Positions 8,917-19,373 of a DNA stretch of 64,000 nucleotides are shown piece after piece. Source of the DNA: Alphaproteobacteria bacterium. GTDB lineage: Bacteria > Pseudomonadota > Alphaproteobacteria > Caulobacterales > Maricaulaceae. Position 1 is the first letter of the stretch. Every line of letters starts with the position of its first letter. The stretch spans positions 75,213 through 139,212 of the forward strand of contig JANSXV010000006.1 of NCBI GenBank assembly GCA_024742735.1, in the 5' to 3' direction. The position numbers and the translations under genes are program-made. The notes beneath the pieces were generated by a model. That model was given only the letters and a program-made list of their open reading frames with translations. It was not told the origin of the DNA and searched no databases.

Positions 8917-10130
8917 CGGCCGCGCTTGATCCTGCAGACCATGCCTGGCTTCGCGCCGGAACGACGCGCCGTGTCCTTGGCGCGCTGAACGCCGAGACCC
9001 CGGACGCAGCCCGAATCGTCGGCGGCGCGGTGCGCAACGCGATCATGGGCCGTCCGGTCGATGACATCGATATCGCGACCACCCATACGCCGGACGCAGC
9101 GTCTGCGCTTCTGGAAGCAGCAGGCCTGAAAGTCGTCCCGACGGGAATCGAGCACGGCACGGTGACGGCGGTCGCCGACGGCCAGCCCTTCGAAGTGACG
9201 ACCCTGCGCAAGGACGTGGAGACGTTCGGCCGGCGCGCCGTCGTCGCTTTCACGACCGACTGGGCCGAAGACGCCGCGCGCCGGGACTTCCGGCTCAACG
9301 CCATCTATTGCGGCGCGGACGGGTCGCTCTTTGACCCGTTTGGCGGGATCGAGGACGCCCGGGCCGGGCGGATCGTCTTCATCGGAGAGCCGCGCGACCG
9401 CATCGCGGAGGATCATCTGCGAATCCTGCGCTTCTATCGCTTCCTCGCCTGGTACGGCGATGACGTGGACCGCGACGGACAGGCCGCGTGCGCGGCCATG
9501 GCCGGGACGCTCAAGGCCCTGTCGGCCGAACGGGTCTGGAAAGAACTGAAGAAACTCCTCGCCGCGCCCGATCCGCGGCTTGCTCTGGAAGCGATGCAGG
9601 AAGGACACGTTCTTGAGGTCCTGATCCCCGGCGCGCTCGACTTTAGGCTCCTGTTAAGCTTAATTAACAGGGATCGAGGGAAAGCGCGCGCGCCGAATCC
9701 GCTGCTGCGGCTGACGGCGCTAGCGGGCGGGGATGAGGCGGCCATGACGGCGCTGTGCGAACAGATGAAGGCGTCCAACGCCGAGAGGGCCTATGTGCAG
9801 GCGGTCTGCGTTGCGCCGGATCTGGCTGGAGATGCGGACCAATCCGCTCTGGCTCGGGCCGTGTATGAGTTCGGCGACGAGGCCATCGAAGGCCGGTTGC
9901 GGCTCGCCGAAGCGCAATCCGGGACCGGCGCGGATGAGGCTCTGAATTTCCTGCACGGCTTCGCGCGTCCGGTGTTTCCGGTCAAAGGCCGCGATCTGCT
10001 GGAGGCCGGCTTTCCACGCGGACCCGAGCTGGGCCAGCGGTTGGCCGAGCTGGAGCAGGCCTGGATCGAGAGCGGTTTCGCGCTGGACCGGGTGGCGCTG
10101 CTTGAGCGTGCGAAAAGGGGCGAGGCATGA
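8913..10130 (+). CDS. cca: CCA tRNA nucleotidyltransferase
   Basis: 405 residues. The class II nucleotidyltransferase head is clear: RIVGGAVRNAIMGRPVDDID carries the GG-x-VR motif and the catalytic DxD pair (DDIDIA), followed by RRDFRLNAI and the ARAGRIVFIGEPRDRIAEDH/LRILRFYRF segments typical of the poly(A) polymerase/CCA family. It adds or repairs the CCA tail of tRNAs. Start overlaps the upstream stop (ATGA). Within it, at 9650-9671, lies an AT-rich perfect hairpin with a rare TTA codon. Confidence 0.95.
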   Translation: MTAALDPADHAWLRAGTTRRVLGALNAETPDAARIVGGAVRNAIMGRPVDDIDIATTHTPDAASALLEAAGLKVVPTGIEHGTVTAVADGQPFEVTTLRKDVETFGRRAVVAFTTDWAEDAARRDFRLNAIYCGADGSLFDPFGGIEDARAGRIVFIGEPRDRIAEDHLRILRFYRFLAWYGDDVDRDGQAACAAMAGTLKALSAERVWKELKKLLAAPDPRLALEAMQEGHVLEVLIPGALDFRLLLSLINRDRGKARAPNPLLRLTALAGGDEAAMTALCEQMKASNAERAYVQAVCVAPDLAGDADQSALARAVYEFGDEAIEGRLRLAEAQSGTGADEALNFLHGFARPVFPVKGRDLLEAGFPRGPELGQRLAELEQAWIESGFALDRVALLERAKRGEA

Positions 10131-11404
10131 GCGACGGCCAGAAGCGCCTTGACGCGGGCAAGGTGTTCCACACCACCTTGGAGAAGCTGAAAGCGTTCGG
10201 CTATGTCGACCGCAACTGGGTGCTGTCGGCCTACGCCGCCTTCTACAAGAAGGAGCAGGAGCGCAACGCCCGCAAGGAGGACGACAAGCCGGGCTTCTGG
10301 GCCAGGCTGGGCAAGGCGCTGGCCAAAATGTTCGGCGCAGGACCCTCGGGTGAGCCGGACCGGTTCGCCTACCTCAATCAGAACAAGGATGGGCGGGAAA
10401 GCCTGCGCATCCTCCAGGCGCTGCTGGCCAATATCCCCAATCCGACGCCGTCCCTGCACGGCCAGAGGCCGGCCCGGCGCGGACCTCAGCGCCGCTCGGT
10501 CGAGGACATCCTTGCGAAGGCCGATCCTGATCAGGCCCAGCTGGTTGCGCGCTTCCTGCGCAAGTCGGGCCTTGAGGAGACCGGATTTCCGGTCCGTCTG
10601 ATCGGGGAAAAGGGCGAGGGCGCCGAACCGGCCGACGTCTCGTCGGGCGAAGGGTCCGTTTCGACGAACCGCAACGCGGCGCTATCCACGCTGACCGGCG
10701 GCCTGCTCTACCGGTTCGCCTATGATCACGACAAGAAGCTGAAGTGGGAGGACACCCGCAAGGTGTTCCGCGCCGAGGGCCTTTACCGGGTCTATGTAGT
10801 CCCGCCCGATGCGACCTATATCGAGCGCCGCCTGCTTCTGGTCAGCCTGATCGGCGACGGCGCCATCGTACGCGCGGCCGAAATCCGCAAGCGCCGCAAC
10901 AGCCTGGTGGTGCGCGGCGGGTATGTGATCCCGGCGGCGGGCATCAACACGTTCGTGCTGTCCTCGGATTTCTCGCCGGACGTTCTGGCGGAGATGATCG
11001 AGACCGGAATCAGCCCGGCCGCGCGTGAAGTCGTCTTCCCTGACGGCGTCCCGCTTGAGGCTGAAACCACGGCCTCCTTCCTTCAGGAGCACCAGCTGGG
11101 CTTCTACAGCCTGTTCAGCCGGGGAGAGGGCGAGCTGCGCGGCTCGCTCATGGAGGCGCCGACGCCCGCAAGCGCTGTGGGCTATCGCGTCGACCCGGCC
11201 CAGATTGATCTGAGCGAGCCGGACAAGGCCGTCATCGGCCGGCCCGACCCCTCCAGCGACAGCTTCACCGAGGCGCCGGCCTATATCGCGCCGCGCACGC
11301 CGGAGCTGGGCTTCCTGACGCTGGAAGAGATCGAGGACCGGCGCGACCAGATCCTGGTCGCCGCCATCAGCCGGAACCCGGCGGTCAGCATCGATATCGG
11401 CTAG
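10127..11404 (+). CDS. Conserved hypothetical protein, soluble
   Basis: 425 residues that I do not recognise. Visible features: an N-terminal charged helical part (residues 1-60), an arginine-rich linker (RPARRGPQRR near 115), a central alpha/beta part with DHDKKLKWEDTRKVFRAEG and YRVYVVPPDATYIERRLL, and a C-terminal LGFLTLEEIEDRRDQILVAA helix. No signal peptide or membrane segment. The ATG at 10127 overlaps the cca stop, making this the last gene of the coupled operon. Codon use matches the neighbours, so it is probably native. Confidence 0.8.
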   Translation: MSDGQKRLDAGKVFHTTLEKLKAFGYVDRNWVLSAYAAFYKKEQERNARKEDDKPGFWARLGKALAKMFGAGPSGEPDRFAYLNQNKDGRESLRILQALLANIPNPTPSLHGQRPARRGPQRRSVEDILAKADPDQAQLVARFLRKSGLEETGFPVRLIGEKGEGAEPADVSSGEGSVSTNRNAALSTLTGGLLYRFAYDHDKKLKWEDTRKVFRAEGLYRVYVVPPDATYIERRLLLVSLIGDGAIVRAAEIRKRRNSLVVRGGYVIPAAGINTFVLSSDFSPDVLAEMIETGISPAAREVVFPDGVPLEAETTASFLQEHQLGFYSLFSRGEGELRGSLMEAPTPASAVGYRVDPAQIDLSEPDKAVIGRPDPSSDSFTEAPAYIAPRTPELGFLTLEEIEDRRDQILVAAISRNPAVSIDIG

Positions 11405-11423
11405 GCCGCAGCGCCGTCTGTGC

Positions 11424-12326
11424 TCACGGCCATATGGCGTGGGGCGGCATGGATGACAGAATGCTGGTCACGTTCCCGCCGGTCTCCAGGCCGAACTTCG
11501 TGCCCCGGTCATACAGAAGGTTGAACTCGGCGTAGCGCCCGCGCTGGACCAGTTGCTCATAACGGTCCGCCTCGCTCCAGCGTTCGCCCATGCGCTTCTC
11601 CACGATGGCCGGATAGGCCTGCAGGAAGGCTTCGCCCACTGACCGGGTGAACGCGAAGTCGGCGTCGAAATCGCCTGTGTCCAGATGATCATAGAAGATG
11701 CCGCCGGTGCCGCGCGGCTCTTCGCGGTGCTTCAGCCAGAAATACTCGTCGCACCACGTCGTGAAGCGCTCGTAGTAGTCCGGGCCATGGGCGTCACAGG
11801 CCGATTTCGCCGCTGCGTGGAAGGCGCGACTGTCTTCGAAGTCCTTGTCGCGCTGGTAGGCCTGGGTCGGGTTCAGATCCATGCCGCCGCCGAACCAGCT
11901 CACCGTGGTGGTGATGAAGCGCGTGTTCATGTGCACGGCCGGGACATGGGGATTGCGCTGGTGGGCGATCAGCGAGATGCCCGTCGCGAAGAAGCGCGGA
12001 TCGGTCTCCGCGCCGCGCACGCGCTTGGCGAAGTCGGGGCTGAAATCGCCGTGCACAGTGGAGACGTGGACGCCGACCTTCTCGAACAACCGGCCACGCA
12101 TCAGACCCATGACCCCGCCGCCAAGGTCCTCGCCGTCCGAGCCGCGATCCCAGGCCGTCAGCTCGAACCGGCCGGGTTCGCCGGGATAGAGCGCCGGGTC
12201 GGCCGCATCTTCCAGGGCTTCGAACCGGGCGGTGATCTTGTCGCGCAGCGTCTCGAACCAGGTCTTCGCTGCGGCGCGGCGATCGTCCAGGGTCTGTGCG
12301 CTCGGCGCGGGGGCTGCGTCGGCCAT
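11424..12326 (-). CDS. hemF: Oxygen-dependent coproporphyrinogen III oxidase
   Basis: 300 residues, the normal length for HemF. Diagnostic stretches are FFATGISLIAHQRNPHVPAV, SWFGGGMDLNP and, at the C-terminus, KFGLETGGNVTSILSSMPP. It carries out the O2-dependent oxidative decarboxylation of coproporphyrinogen III in heme synthesis. The start at 12326 (MADAAP) has AAGGAG about seven bases upstream, better than the upstream ATG at 12344. It stands alone, convergent with the operon to its left; heme supply suits the bc1 genes about 2 kb away. Confidence 0.96.
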   Translation of the reverse strand: MADAAPAPSAQTLDDRRAAAKTWFETLRDKITARFEALEDAADPALYPGEPGRFELTAWDRGSDGEDLGGGVMGLMRGRLFEKVGVHVSTVHGDFSPDFAKRVRGAETDPRFFATGISLIAHQRNPHVPAVHMNTRFITTTVSWFGGGMDLNPTQAYQRDKDFEDSRAFHAAAKSACDAHGPDYYERFTTWCDEYFWLKHREEPRGTGGIFYDHLDTGDFDADFAFTRSVGEAFLQAYPAIVEKRMGERWSEADRYEQLVQRGRYAEFNLLYDRGTKFGLETGGNVTSILSSMPPHAIWP

Positions 12327-12478
12327 GCTCGGCTCCTTATACACTGTCGCGTGTAAACCAAGCGCGGGTGCGCACCCTTGGCAAGTGCGGCAGATGCGCT
12401 GCGGCGCCGGACGCTGGTCTGCATGCCCGGCCCCGTCTAGGTTCCGGCGGTCGATTTCAACACGCCTGTCTGAGAACC

Positions 12479-13906
12479 ATGTCCGAATTGCTTTCCAAGA
12501 TGCGCGCCGCTGTCCAAGCGGAAAATCTGCTGGCGGCGTCCAACGAATGCCGCGCCCTCCTCGCGCAAGCGCCCAATCTCGGCGGCGCCTGGGGGGAGGT
12601 GGCGGACACCGCGTTGACCGCCGGTGATGAGCTGACGGCTTTGGCCGCGGCGCAGAAACTCAGCGAGGCTCTTCCCGACCATGCCGAGTCCTGGCTGTGG
12701 GTGGCCAGCGTGCACACGGCTCTGGGCCGTCACGCGGCCGCAGCGTCCGTCCTGCAGCAGCAGGCCCGGCGCTTTCCTTCCAATGGAGCGGTCCAGCGCC
12801 GCCTGGGGCGTTCGCTGCTCGAAAGCGGTCAGCCCGCCCGGGCCGAGCAGGCCTTCACCGTCGCCCTGAATATTGATCCCTCAGACGCCCTGTCCTGGGA
12901 AGGCATCTCGCGTTGCAAGACCTTCAATCGCGGCGACGATGATCTGGCCGACATGGAGCAGCTGCGTCTGAACTGGCCCTCCAGCGCCGGTGCGGACAAG
13001 CGCGGGGTGCTCAGCTACGCCATCGCCAAGGCCTATGAGGACATGGGCGAATACGAGACGGCGGGGCGGCGCATCGCCGAGGGCGCGGCCTTCTATCGCG
13101 AGGCGGCGCCGTTCGATGTCGCCAAACACGAAGCCGGTGTGGACGCGGTCCTGGCGATTTATGATTCGCGCTTCACCCTGACCAATGACGAAGCCGGAGT
13201 TCTGGATGCGCGTCCGGTGATGATCCTCGCGCCGCCCCGCAGCGGAGCGGACTGGCTGGCCCAGGTCCTGTCCGCCTGTGACGGAGCCGCCGGCCTGGCG
13301 CGCCGGAATGCGTTTTTCTGGGCTGCGAGTTCGCCCCTGGGCGACCATACGCCTGAACACCTGCTCCATGCGCTCAAGGTGGGCGGCCGCAACATCCTGG
13401 CCGATGTCGGGCGGACCTATCTGACCAGGCTGACCGAGCTGGTCGGGCGCGAACCGAGCCGGATCATAGACCCCTCTGGCTTGCTGGAAGTCGCTGGCGG
13501 CGCGGCGGGCCTCTGCCTGCCGGCGGCGCGCTTCGTGCGGATTACCCGTGAGCCGCGCGATGCGGCCTGGTCGGTCTATCGGCACCGATTCGTCCGGGGC
13601 CGGCACTGGAGCTACCATCCCGACGACATCGCCCGTGTGCTCGCGACCCACAACCGGCTCTGCGGCCGATGGGCCGAGCTGTTCGGCGACCGCGTGCTGA
13701 CCGTGGCCTACGAGGACCTCGTGGCTGAGCCGCAGAAGACCGTCGCCGACATCGCCCGCTTTGCCGGCCTTGATCCTGAAACGGCCGGTGCGGAGGCCTG
13801 GCTGACTGCCGACCGGCTCAAGTCCGAACCCGTCGGAGTGCATCAGCGCGGCGGATCCCGCTTTGAAGCGGTGGAGGCGGCCCTCCAGCGCGCGGGGCTC
13901 ATCTAG
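12479..13906 (+). CDS. TPR-repeat sulfotransferase family protein
   Basis: 475 residues. The N-terminal 200 residues are tetratricopeptide-like (repeating A-x3-Y/L-x8-G-x3-A pattern, e.g. RRLGRSLLESGQPARAEQAF). From about residue 245 a sulfotransferase fold follows: VMILAPPRSGADWLAQVLS is the PAPS 5'-phosphosulfate loop, and RFVRITREPRDAAWSVYRHR the 3'-phosphate site. Such fusions transfer sulfate to carbohydrates or proteins; the substrate is unknown. No signal peptide. The ATG at 12479 has only a weak ribosome-binding site. Confidence 0.85.
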   Translation: MSELLSKMRAAVQAENLLAASNECRALLAQAPNLGGAWGEVADTALTAGDELTALAAAQKLSEALPDHAESWLWVASVHTALGRHAAAASVLQQQARRFPSNGAVQRRLGRSLLESGQPARAEQAFTVALNIDPSDALSWEGISRCKTFNRGDDDLADMEQLRLNWPSSAGADKRGVLSYAIAKAYEDMGEYETAGRRIAEGAAFYREAAPFDVAKHEAGVDAVLAIYDSRFTLTNDEAGVLDARPVMILAPPRSGADWLAQVLSACDGAAGLARRNAFFWAASSPLGDHTPEHLLHALKVGGRNILADVGRTYLTRLTELVGREPSRIIDPSGLLEVAGGAAGLCLPAARFVRITREPRDAAWSVYRHRFVRGRHWSYHPDDIARVLATHNRLCGRWAELFGDRVLTVAYEDLVAEPQKTVADIARFAGLDPETAGAEAWLTADRLKSEPVGVHQRGGSRFEAVEAALQRAGLI

Positions 13907-14127
13907 CGCCGCGTCTGCGTAATTCGTGGGTTTAAGCGAGGATTGCGGTTGAAAAACCTCAGGGGTCGCAATAAACCGCGCGGTGACGGGACGCGCCTTG
14001 AGTCCAACTGCGTCAGCAGGACGCAGTGGCGTTGCGGGTCCCGGCTCTAAGTCTGGCATGGCCGCCGGCGCGCATTCGGAGCATGACGCTTCGCAGCGGC
14101 GGACGGTTCCAATGAAGAGGTCGGCAC

Positions 14128-14742
14128 GTGACGGACGTGAACAACACCCCTGACAGCGGCCAGGATCCTTCCCGCCGCGATTTCATCCATATCGCCGCCG
14201 TCGGCGCGACGGCCGTGGGCGGCGCGTTCGTGATCTGGCCGTTCATCGATCAGATGAACCCGGCGGCGGATACGCTGGCCGAGGCCAGCACCGAGGTGAA
14301 CCTGGCTGATATCGACGAAGGCGTCACCGTCACGGTGATGTTCCGGTCCAAGCCTCACTTCGTGCGCCGGCGGACCCAGGCCGAGATCGACGAGGCCCGC
14401 GGGGTCGATGTCAGCTCGCTTCCCGATCGCGACGCGCGCAACGTCAACATCGAGGCCGGCGCCCCGGCGACGGACGAAAATCGTTCCGCGCTGACCGCCA
14501 TGGTCGATGACGGCGTGGAGGTGGACGACGCGCTGCGCGCCGCCTTCCTGGTGTCCGGCGCAAACTGCACGCACCTGGGCTGCGTTCCCACCGGTGAGGC
14601 GGGCGCCTATGACGGCTGGTTCTGCCCCTGTCACGGCTCCCACTACGATACGTCGGCGCGCATTCGCCGCGGCCCGGCGCCGGAAAATCTGCCGATCCCT
14701 CCGATGACCTTCATCTCCGCCACCACCGTGCGGCTCGGCTAG
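14128..14742 (+). CDS. petA: Ubiquinol-cytochrome c reductase, Rieske iron-sulfur subunit
   Basis: 204 residues from GTG 14128, with GAAGAGG seven bases upstream. A Tat-like N-terminus ([20 protein letters not shown]) leads into a membrane anchor. The [2Fe-2S] ligands sit in CTHLGC and CPCHGSHYD. It passes electrons from ubiquinol to cytochrome c1 in the bc1 complex. First gene of petABC. Between the anchor and the cluster (about residues 75-130) there is an insertion relative to short Rieske proteins. Confidence 0.97.
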   Translation: MTDVNNTPDSGQDPSRRDFIHIAAVGATAVGGAFVIWPFIDQMNPAADTLAEASTEVNLADIDEGVTVTVMFRSKPHFVRRRTQAEIDEARGVDVSSLPDRDARNVNIEAGAPATDENRSALTAMVDDGVEVDDALRAAFLVSGANCTHLGCVPTGEAGAYDGWFCPCHGSHYDTSARIRRGPAPENLPIPPMTFISATTVRLG

Positions 14743-14755
14743 GAGACATCAAAAC

Positions 14756-16051
14756 ATGAGCGGACCAAGCACCTACAAGCCGTCGACCGGCTTCGAGAAG
14801 TGGCTCGACGAGCGCCTTCCCATCGTGCGTCTGGGCTGGGACTCCTTCGTGGATTTTCCGACCCCGCGTAACCTGAACTACTGGTACACGTTCGGCGGCA
14901 TCCTGACTGTCTGCCTGATGGTCCAGATCCTAACCGGCATCGTGCTGGCCATGCACTACGTCCCGCACGTGGACATGGCCTTCGCCTCGGTGGAGCGGAT
15001 CGACCGCGACGTGAACTTCGGCTGGCTGCTGCGGAACATTCACGCGGTCGGCGCGTCGATGTTCTTCCTGGCCGTCTACATGCACATCTTCCGCGGGCTC
15101 TATTACGGCTCCTACAAGGCGCCGCGCGAGCTCCTGTGGATCCTGGGCGTGGTCATCTATCTGCTGATGATGGCGGCGGCCTTCCTGGGCTACGTGCTGC
15201 CCTGGGGTCAGATGTCCTTCTGGGGCGCGACCGTGATCACCGAGCTGTTCGGCGCTCTGCCGCTGATCGGCGGACCTGTGACCGAGTGGCTGTGGGGCGG
15301 CTTCTCCGTGGGCAACGCCACGCTGAACCGCTTCTTCTCCCTGCACTATCTGATCCCGTTCCTGATCGCGGGCGTCGTGGGCCTTCACATCTGGGCGCTG
15401 CACGTGCCGGGCAACAACAACCCGACCGGGCTGACCGCGAAGACCTCCAACGACACGCTGCCTTTCCACCCGTACTATACGGTGAAGGACGGCTTTGCGA
15501 TCGTGGTCTTCCTGGTGATCTTCGCCTTCTTCGTCTTCTACTGGCCCGACGCGCTCGGCCATGCGGACAACTATATCGAGGCTGATCCGCTGGTGACGCC
15601 GGCCCACATCGTTCCGGAATGGTATCTGCTGCCCTTCTACGCGATCCTGCGGGCCGTTCCGGACAAGCTGGGCGGGGTCATCTTGATGTTCGGCGCCATC
15701 GGCGTGCTGTTCATCCTGCCCTGGCTCGACACCAGCCGCGTGCGCTCCATGCGCTACCGTCCGGTCGCCAAGTGGTTCTTCGCCTTCTTCGTGGTGGCCT
15801 GCCTGGGTCTGGGCTGGGCCGGCGCTGAGCTGCCGGACAACAAGGTTCCGGTGCTGGGCGCGATCGGGGTGGACTTCCTGCTGCTGGGCCGGGTCCTGAC
15901 CCTGTACTACTTCGCCTACTTCCTGGTGATCCTGCCGGTTCTGGGCTTTGTCGAGAAACCCAAGCCGCGGCCGGCCTCGATCGAGGCGGACGTTTTGGGG
16001 TCCAAGAAATCCGGCGACGCCGCCGCGCCCGCCGGCGCTCCGGCTGAATAG
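14756..16051 (+). CDS. petB: Cytochrome b of the bc1 complex
   Basis: 431 residues with eight or nine transmembrane helices. The four heme-ligating histidines lie in [20 protein letters not shown] and the SLHYLIPF...GLHIWALH segment. The Qo-site PEWY motif is VPEWYLLPF. The short C-terminal extension after the last helix ([12 protein letters not shown]) is common in alphaproteobacteria. It lies 13 bases after petA with AGGAG just before the ATG, and petC follows by 11 bases: a standard operon. Confidence 0.98.
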   Translation: MSGPSTYKPSTGFEKWLDERLPIVRLGWDSFVDFPTPRNLNYWYTFGGILTVCLMVQILTGIVLAMHYVPHVDMAFASVERIDRDVNFGWLLRNIHAVGASMFFLAVYMHIFRGLYYGSYKAPRELLWILGVVIYLLMMAAAFLGYVLPWGQMSFWGATVITELFGALPLIGGPVTEWLWGGFSVGNATLNRFFSLHYLIPFLIAGVVGLHIWALHVPGNNNPTGLTAKTSNDTLPFHPYYTVKDGFAIVVFLVIFAFFVFYWPDALGHADNYIEADPLVTPAHIVPEWYLLPFYAILRAVPDKLGGVILMFGAIGVLFILPWLDTSRVRSMRYRPVAKWFFAFFVVACLGLGWAGAELPDNKVPVLGAIGVDFLLLGRVLTLYYFAYFLVILPVLGFVEKPKPRPASIEADVLGSKKSGDAAAPAGAPAE

Positions 16052-16062
16052 GAGAGCTGTCG

Positions 16063-16869
16063 ATGAAAACGATCCACCGCCTCCTCGCCGCCGCTGCGGG
16101 GGTCATCGCTCTCGCGGCGCCGGCCGCCCTGGCCGCCGGCGAGTACAAGAAGCCCGAAGAGCATACCTGGTCGTTCGAAGGGCCGTTCGGCACCTTTGAT
16201 CAGGCTGAGCTTCAGCGCGGCTTCCAGGTCTACAACCAGGTCTGTTCCGCCTGCCACGGGCTGAACTATCTCTCCATCCGCCACATGGGCATGGAGGGCG
16301 GCCCCTTCTACACGGAAGGCGTCGCGCCGAACGATAATCCGGCCTTGCAGGCCATCGCGGCCGAGATGCGCCCGATCGAGGACGGTCCGGACGATTTCGG
16401 CGACATGTTCGAGCGTGAGCGCCGCGTGACCGATCCGTTCCCCTCGCCCTATGAGAACGAGCAGATGGCCCGTTCGGCCAATGGCGGCGCCTATCCGCCG
16501 GACCTGTCGGTCATCGTGAAGGCGCGCAAGGGCGGGACCGAATACATCCGGTCGCTGCTGCTGGGTTACGACCAGGAGCCGCCTGAGGACCTCGATATCC
16601 GGACGGGCAATTACTACAACCCGTACATGTCCGGTCAGGTGATCGCCATGCCGCCCCAGCTCTACGAAGGAATCGTCGAGTATGAGGACGGCACGGAAGC
16701 CACGCCGGAGCAGATGGCCCATGACATCGCGGCCTTCCTGACGTGGACGTCCGAGCCTCACATGGACGCGCGCAAGCGCATGGGGCTGATGGTGATGATC
16801 TATCTGCTGATCCTGTGCGGCCTGTTGTACTGGTCCTACCGTCAGATCTGGTCGAAGGTGGAGCACTAG
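16063..16869 (+). CDS. petC: Cytochrome c1
   Basis: 268 residues: a Sec signal peptide (about 1-25, ending LAAG), the heme c motif CSACH (VCSACHGLNYLSIRHMG) and a C-terminal membrane anchor (MVMIYLLILCGLLYWSYRQI). The probable methionine ligand lies in the GQVIAMPPQLYEG segment. It takes electrons from the Rieske protein and hands them to soluble or membrane cytochrome c. The operon ends at a strong intrinsic terminator at 16896. Confidence 0.97.
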   Translation: MKTIHRLLAAAAGVIALAAPAALAAGEYKKPEEHTWSFEGPFGTFDQAELQRGFQVYNQVCSACHGLNYLSIRHMGMEGGPFYTEGVAPNDNPALQAIAAEMRPIEDGPDDFGDMFERERRVTDPFPSPYENEQMARSANGGAYPPDLSVIVKARKGGTEYIRSLLLGYDQEPPEDLDIRTGNYYNPYMSGQVIAMPPQLYEGIVEYEDGTEATPEQMAHDIAAFLTWTSEPHMDARKRMGLMVMIYLLILCGLLYWSYRQIWSKVEH

Positions 16870-16895
16870 CGCTTCATCTGCACCGTCTGAATTTC

Positions 16896-16932
16896 GGGCC
16901 GTCTGCTTCGCGCAGGCGGCCCGTTTTCTTTT
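16896..16932 (+). terminator. Intrinsic terminator of petABC
   Basis: GGGCCGTCTGC / GCAGGCGGCCC form an 11-bp stem with one G-U pair around TTCGC, followed directly by GTTTTCTTTT. It lies 26 bases after the petC stop. Confidence 0.92.
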
Positions 16933-16958
16933 GTGCCTTCGCGCGATATCAGAACGTC

Positions 16959-17563
16959 ATGAAGAAAGAGCCGATCAAGGTCGTGCCCGCCGATCCCGCC
17001 TGGATCGACGAGGGTCATCGCTGGGCCGAACGCGCGGCGGAGGCGCTGGGCGACCTGGCCATGCGGGTTGATCATGTGGGATCGACCGCGGTGCCCGGCC
17101 TGCCGGCGAAGGACGTGATCGACGTGCAGGCGCTGGTCTTTCGGCTGGATGATCAGGACATCACGGCGCGTCTGACCGAGGCCGGCTTCCGGCATCTGCC
17201 TGAATACGTCAGCGATCCAGCGCACTCCCACACCGCCGCGGTGCTGGGAGAGGACGACTGGCGCAAGCTGTTCTTCCGCGAGCCCAGGGGCGAGCGCCGC
17301 ATCCACCTTCATGTGCGCCGCAACGGCGCGGCCAGCGCGCGCAACACTTTCCTTCTGCGCGACTATCTGCGCGATGACGCCCCCGCGCGGGGCGACTACG
17401 GCGCGTTCAAGCAGGCGCTGGCGGAGAAGACCAAGAAAGATCGCGAGGCCTATCAGGCCATCAAGGCGCCCTTCATCTCCACCGCCCTGCGCGCGGCGGA
17501 GGGCTGGGCCGAGCTGACACGCTGGCAACCCGGCGCGCCGGACGCCTATTGGAGGAGCGGGGA

Positions 17564-17567
<4 letters not shown>
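16959..17567 (+). CDS. GrpB/UPF0157 nucleotidyltransferase-like protein
   Basis: 202 residues. MRVDHVGSTAVPGLPAKDVIDVQ is the hallmark of the GrpB (UPF0157) family, in which an HxGSTxVPGLxAKxxIDI motif forms a nucleotidyltransferase-like site. Biochemical role is unsettled; related domains are fused to dephospho-CoA kinases. The ATG at 16959 follows the petC terminator. The stop overlaps the mtnP start (ATGA), so the two are co-translated. Confidence 0.88.
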
Positions 17568-18439
<872 letters not shown>

Positions 18440-18494
18440 CTGGTTGAACGAAGTTTCATTCGCCTTCGCGCGTCAGGCCTCTATCCTCTGCTTC

Positions 18495-19277
18495 ATGCGC
18501 AGTTTCCTGCTGTCCACGTTCGCTGCTTTGATGCTTGGCGCTGCTTCAGTCGCCGACGGCGACTCCCTGCGCTCCGGGCCTTCGGCGCTCTATGACGCTG
18601 GGGACTGGGCGGCCGCCGAACAGCTGGCTGCGACAGCCTCCGACGCCAGCTCCCGAACGCTCGCAGCCCAGGCCGTGCTCGCGCGCCTCATGTCCGGCGA
18701 GCTGGCTGACGAGTCACGCGGCGACAAGCGCGAAGCGGCGCGCCGCGCCCAGTCTCACGCCCGGACCGCGCTCGACTTTGATCCGGACTATGCGCCGGCG
18801 CACCTGCGTCTGGCCGCCGGAATCGGCTACGAGGCGCGCTACCGCTCCTCCATCAGTGCGGCGATGGCCCGTCTGCCTCAGCGGGGTCTGGCGCATATCG
18901 AGACCGCGCTGGACCTTGATCCGTCCGATCCCTGGGCTCATGCGCTTCTGGGCGCCTGGCATCTGGAAGTGGCGCGCAAAGGCGGTGAAGGAATATTCGG
19001 TTCGGACATCCAAACCGGCCTCGCCGCTTATCGCCGCGCAGTTGCTATGGAAGAGGCCGAGCCGGCGATTCCCTACCATTTCGCCCTCGCGCTGGTCGCG
19101 GCCGACCCCGCGGCTCATGGCGATGAGGCCTTGGCCATGCTCGACCAGGCTCTGGCCGAACCGGCGCCCGACGCCTTTGCAGAGGCGGCTCAGGCGCTGG
19201 CGGCGTCATTAAAGGCCGAACTCGAAGCCGACCCGGCCGCCGCCCAGACCCTCGCCGTCACCCGCCTGGAACAATAA
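18495..19277 (+). CDS. Exported TPR-like hypothetical protein
   Basis: 260 residues starting MRSFLLSTFAALMLGAASVA, a signal peptide of about 20 residues. The rest is helical and resembles degenerate TPRs (HLRLAAGIGYEAR, GLAHIETALDLDPSDPWAHALLGAWHLEVA, ALAMLDQALAEPAPDAF). Probably periplasmic. Comparable proteins are found near transport or envelope genes, but here there is no informative partner. The upstream in-frame extension to 18444 has no ribosome-binding site. Confidence 0.75.
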   Translation: MRSFLLSTFAALMLGAASVADGDSLRSGPSALYDAGDWAAAEQLAATASDASSRTLAAQAVLARLMSGELADESRGDKREAARRAQSHARTALDFDPDYAPAHLRLAAGIGYEARYRSSISAAMARLPQRGLAHIETALDLDPSDPWAHALLGAWHLEVARKGGEGIFGSDIQTGLAAYRRAVAMEEAEPAIPYHFALALVAADPAAHGDEALAMLDQALAEPAPDAFAEAAQALAASLKAELEADPAAAQTLAVTRLEQ

Positions 19278-19289
19278 ATCAGACACGAT

Positions 19290-19352
19290 GTCGATAATAT
19301 TTGACATTGGGTCGAGAATTTCATACACGCCGTCATGTCAAAGATTTTCGAC
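19290..19352. promoter_or_regulatory. Three GTC-N10-GAC-like operators and promoter of the membrane/HTH module
   Basis: Three 16-base elements: GTCGATAATATTTGAC (19290-19305), GTCGAGAATTTCATAC (19311-19326, weaker) and GTCAAAGATTTTCGAC (19337-19352). The third is the inverse of the first with 14 of 16 matches. TTGACA (19301-19306), a good -35 box, forms the right arm of site 1, and a possible -10 overlaps the end of site 2. Binding would block the promoter. The likely binder is the HTH protein at 19799. Confidence 0.65.
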
Positions 19353-19373
19353 CTGTGGACAAAGGAGTTTGAC

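Noticed and set aside
14030-14045. Possible fourth copy of the palindromic family (GGTCCCGGCTCT)
   Set aside because: Only one arm is present and no partner follows.
12881-14059. Leftward ORF (392 codons) opposite the TPR-sulfotransferase
   Set aside because: Composition is typical of shadows, and it runs through the end of a gene whose PAPS motifs are clear.
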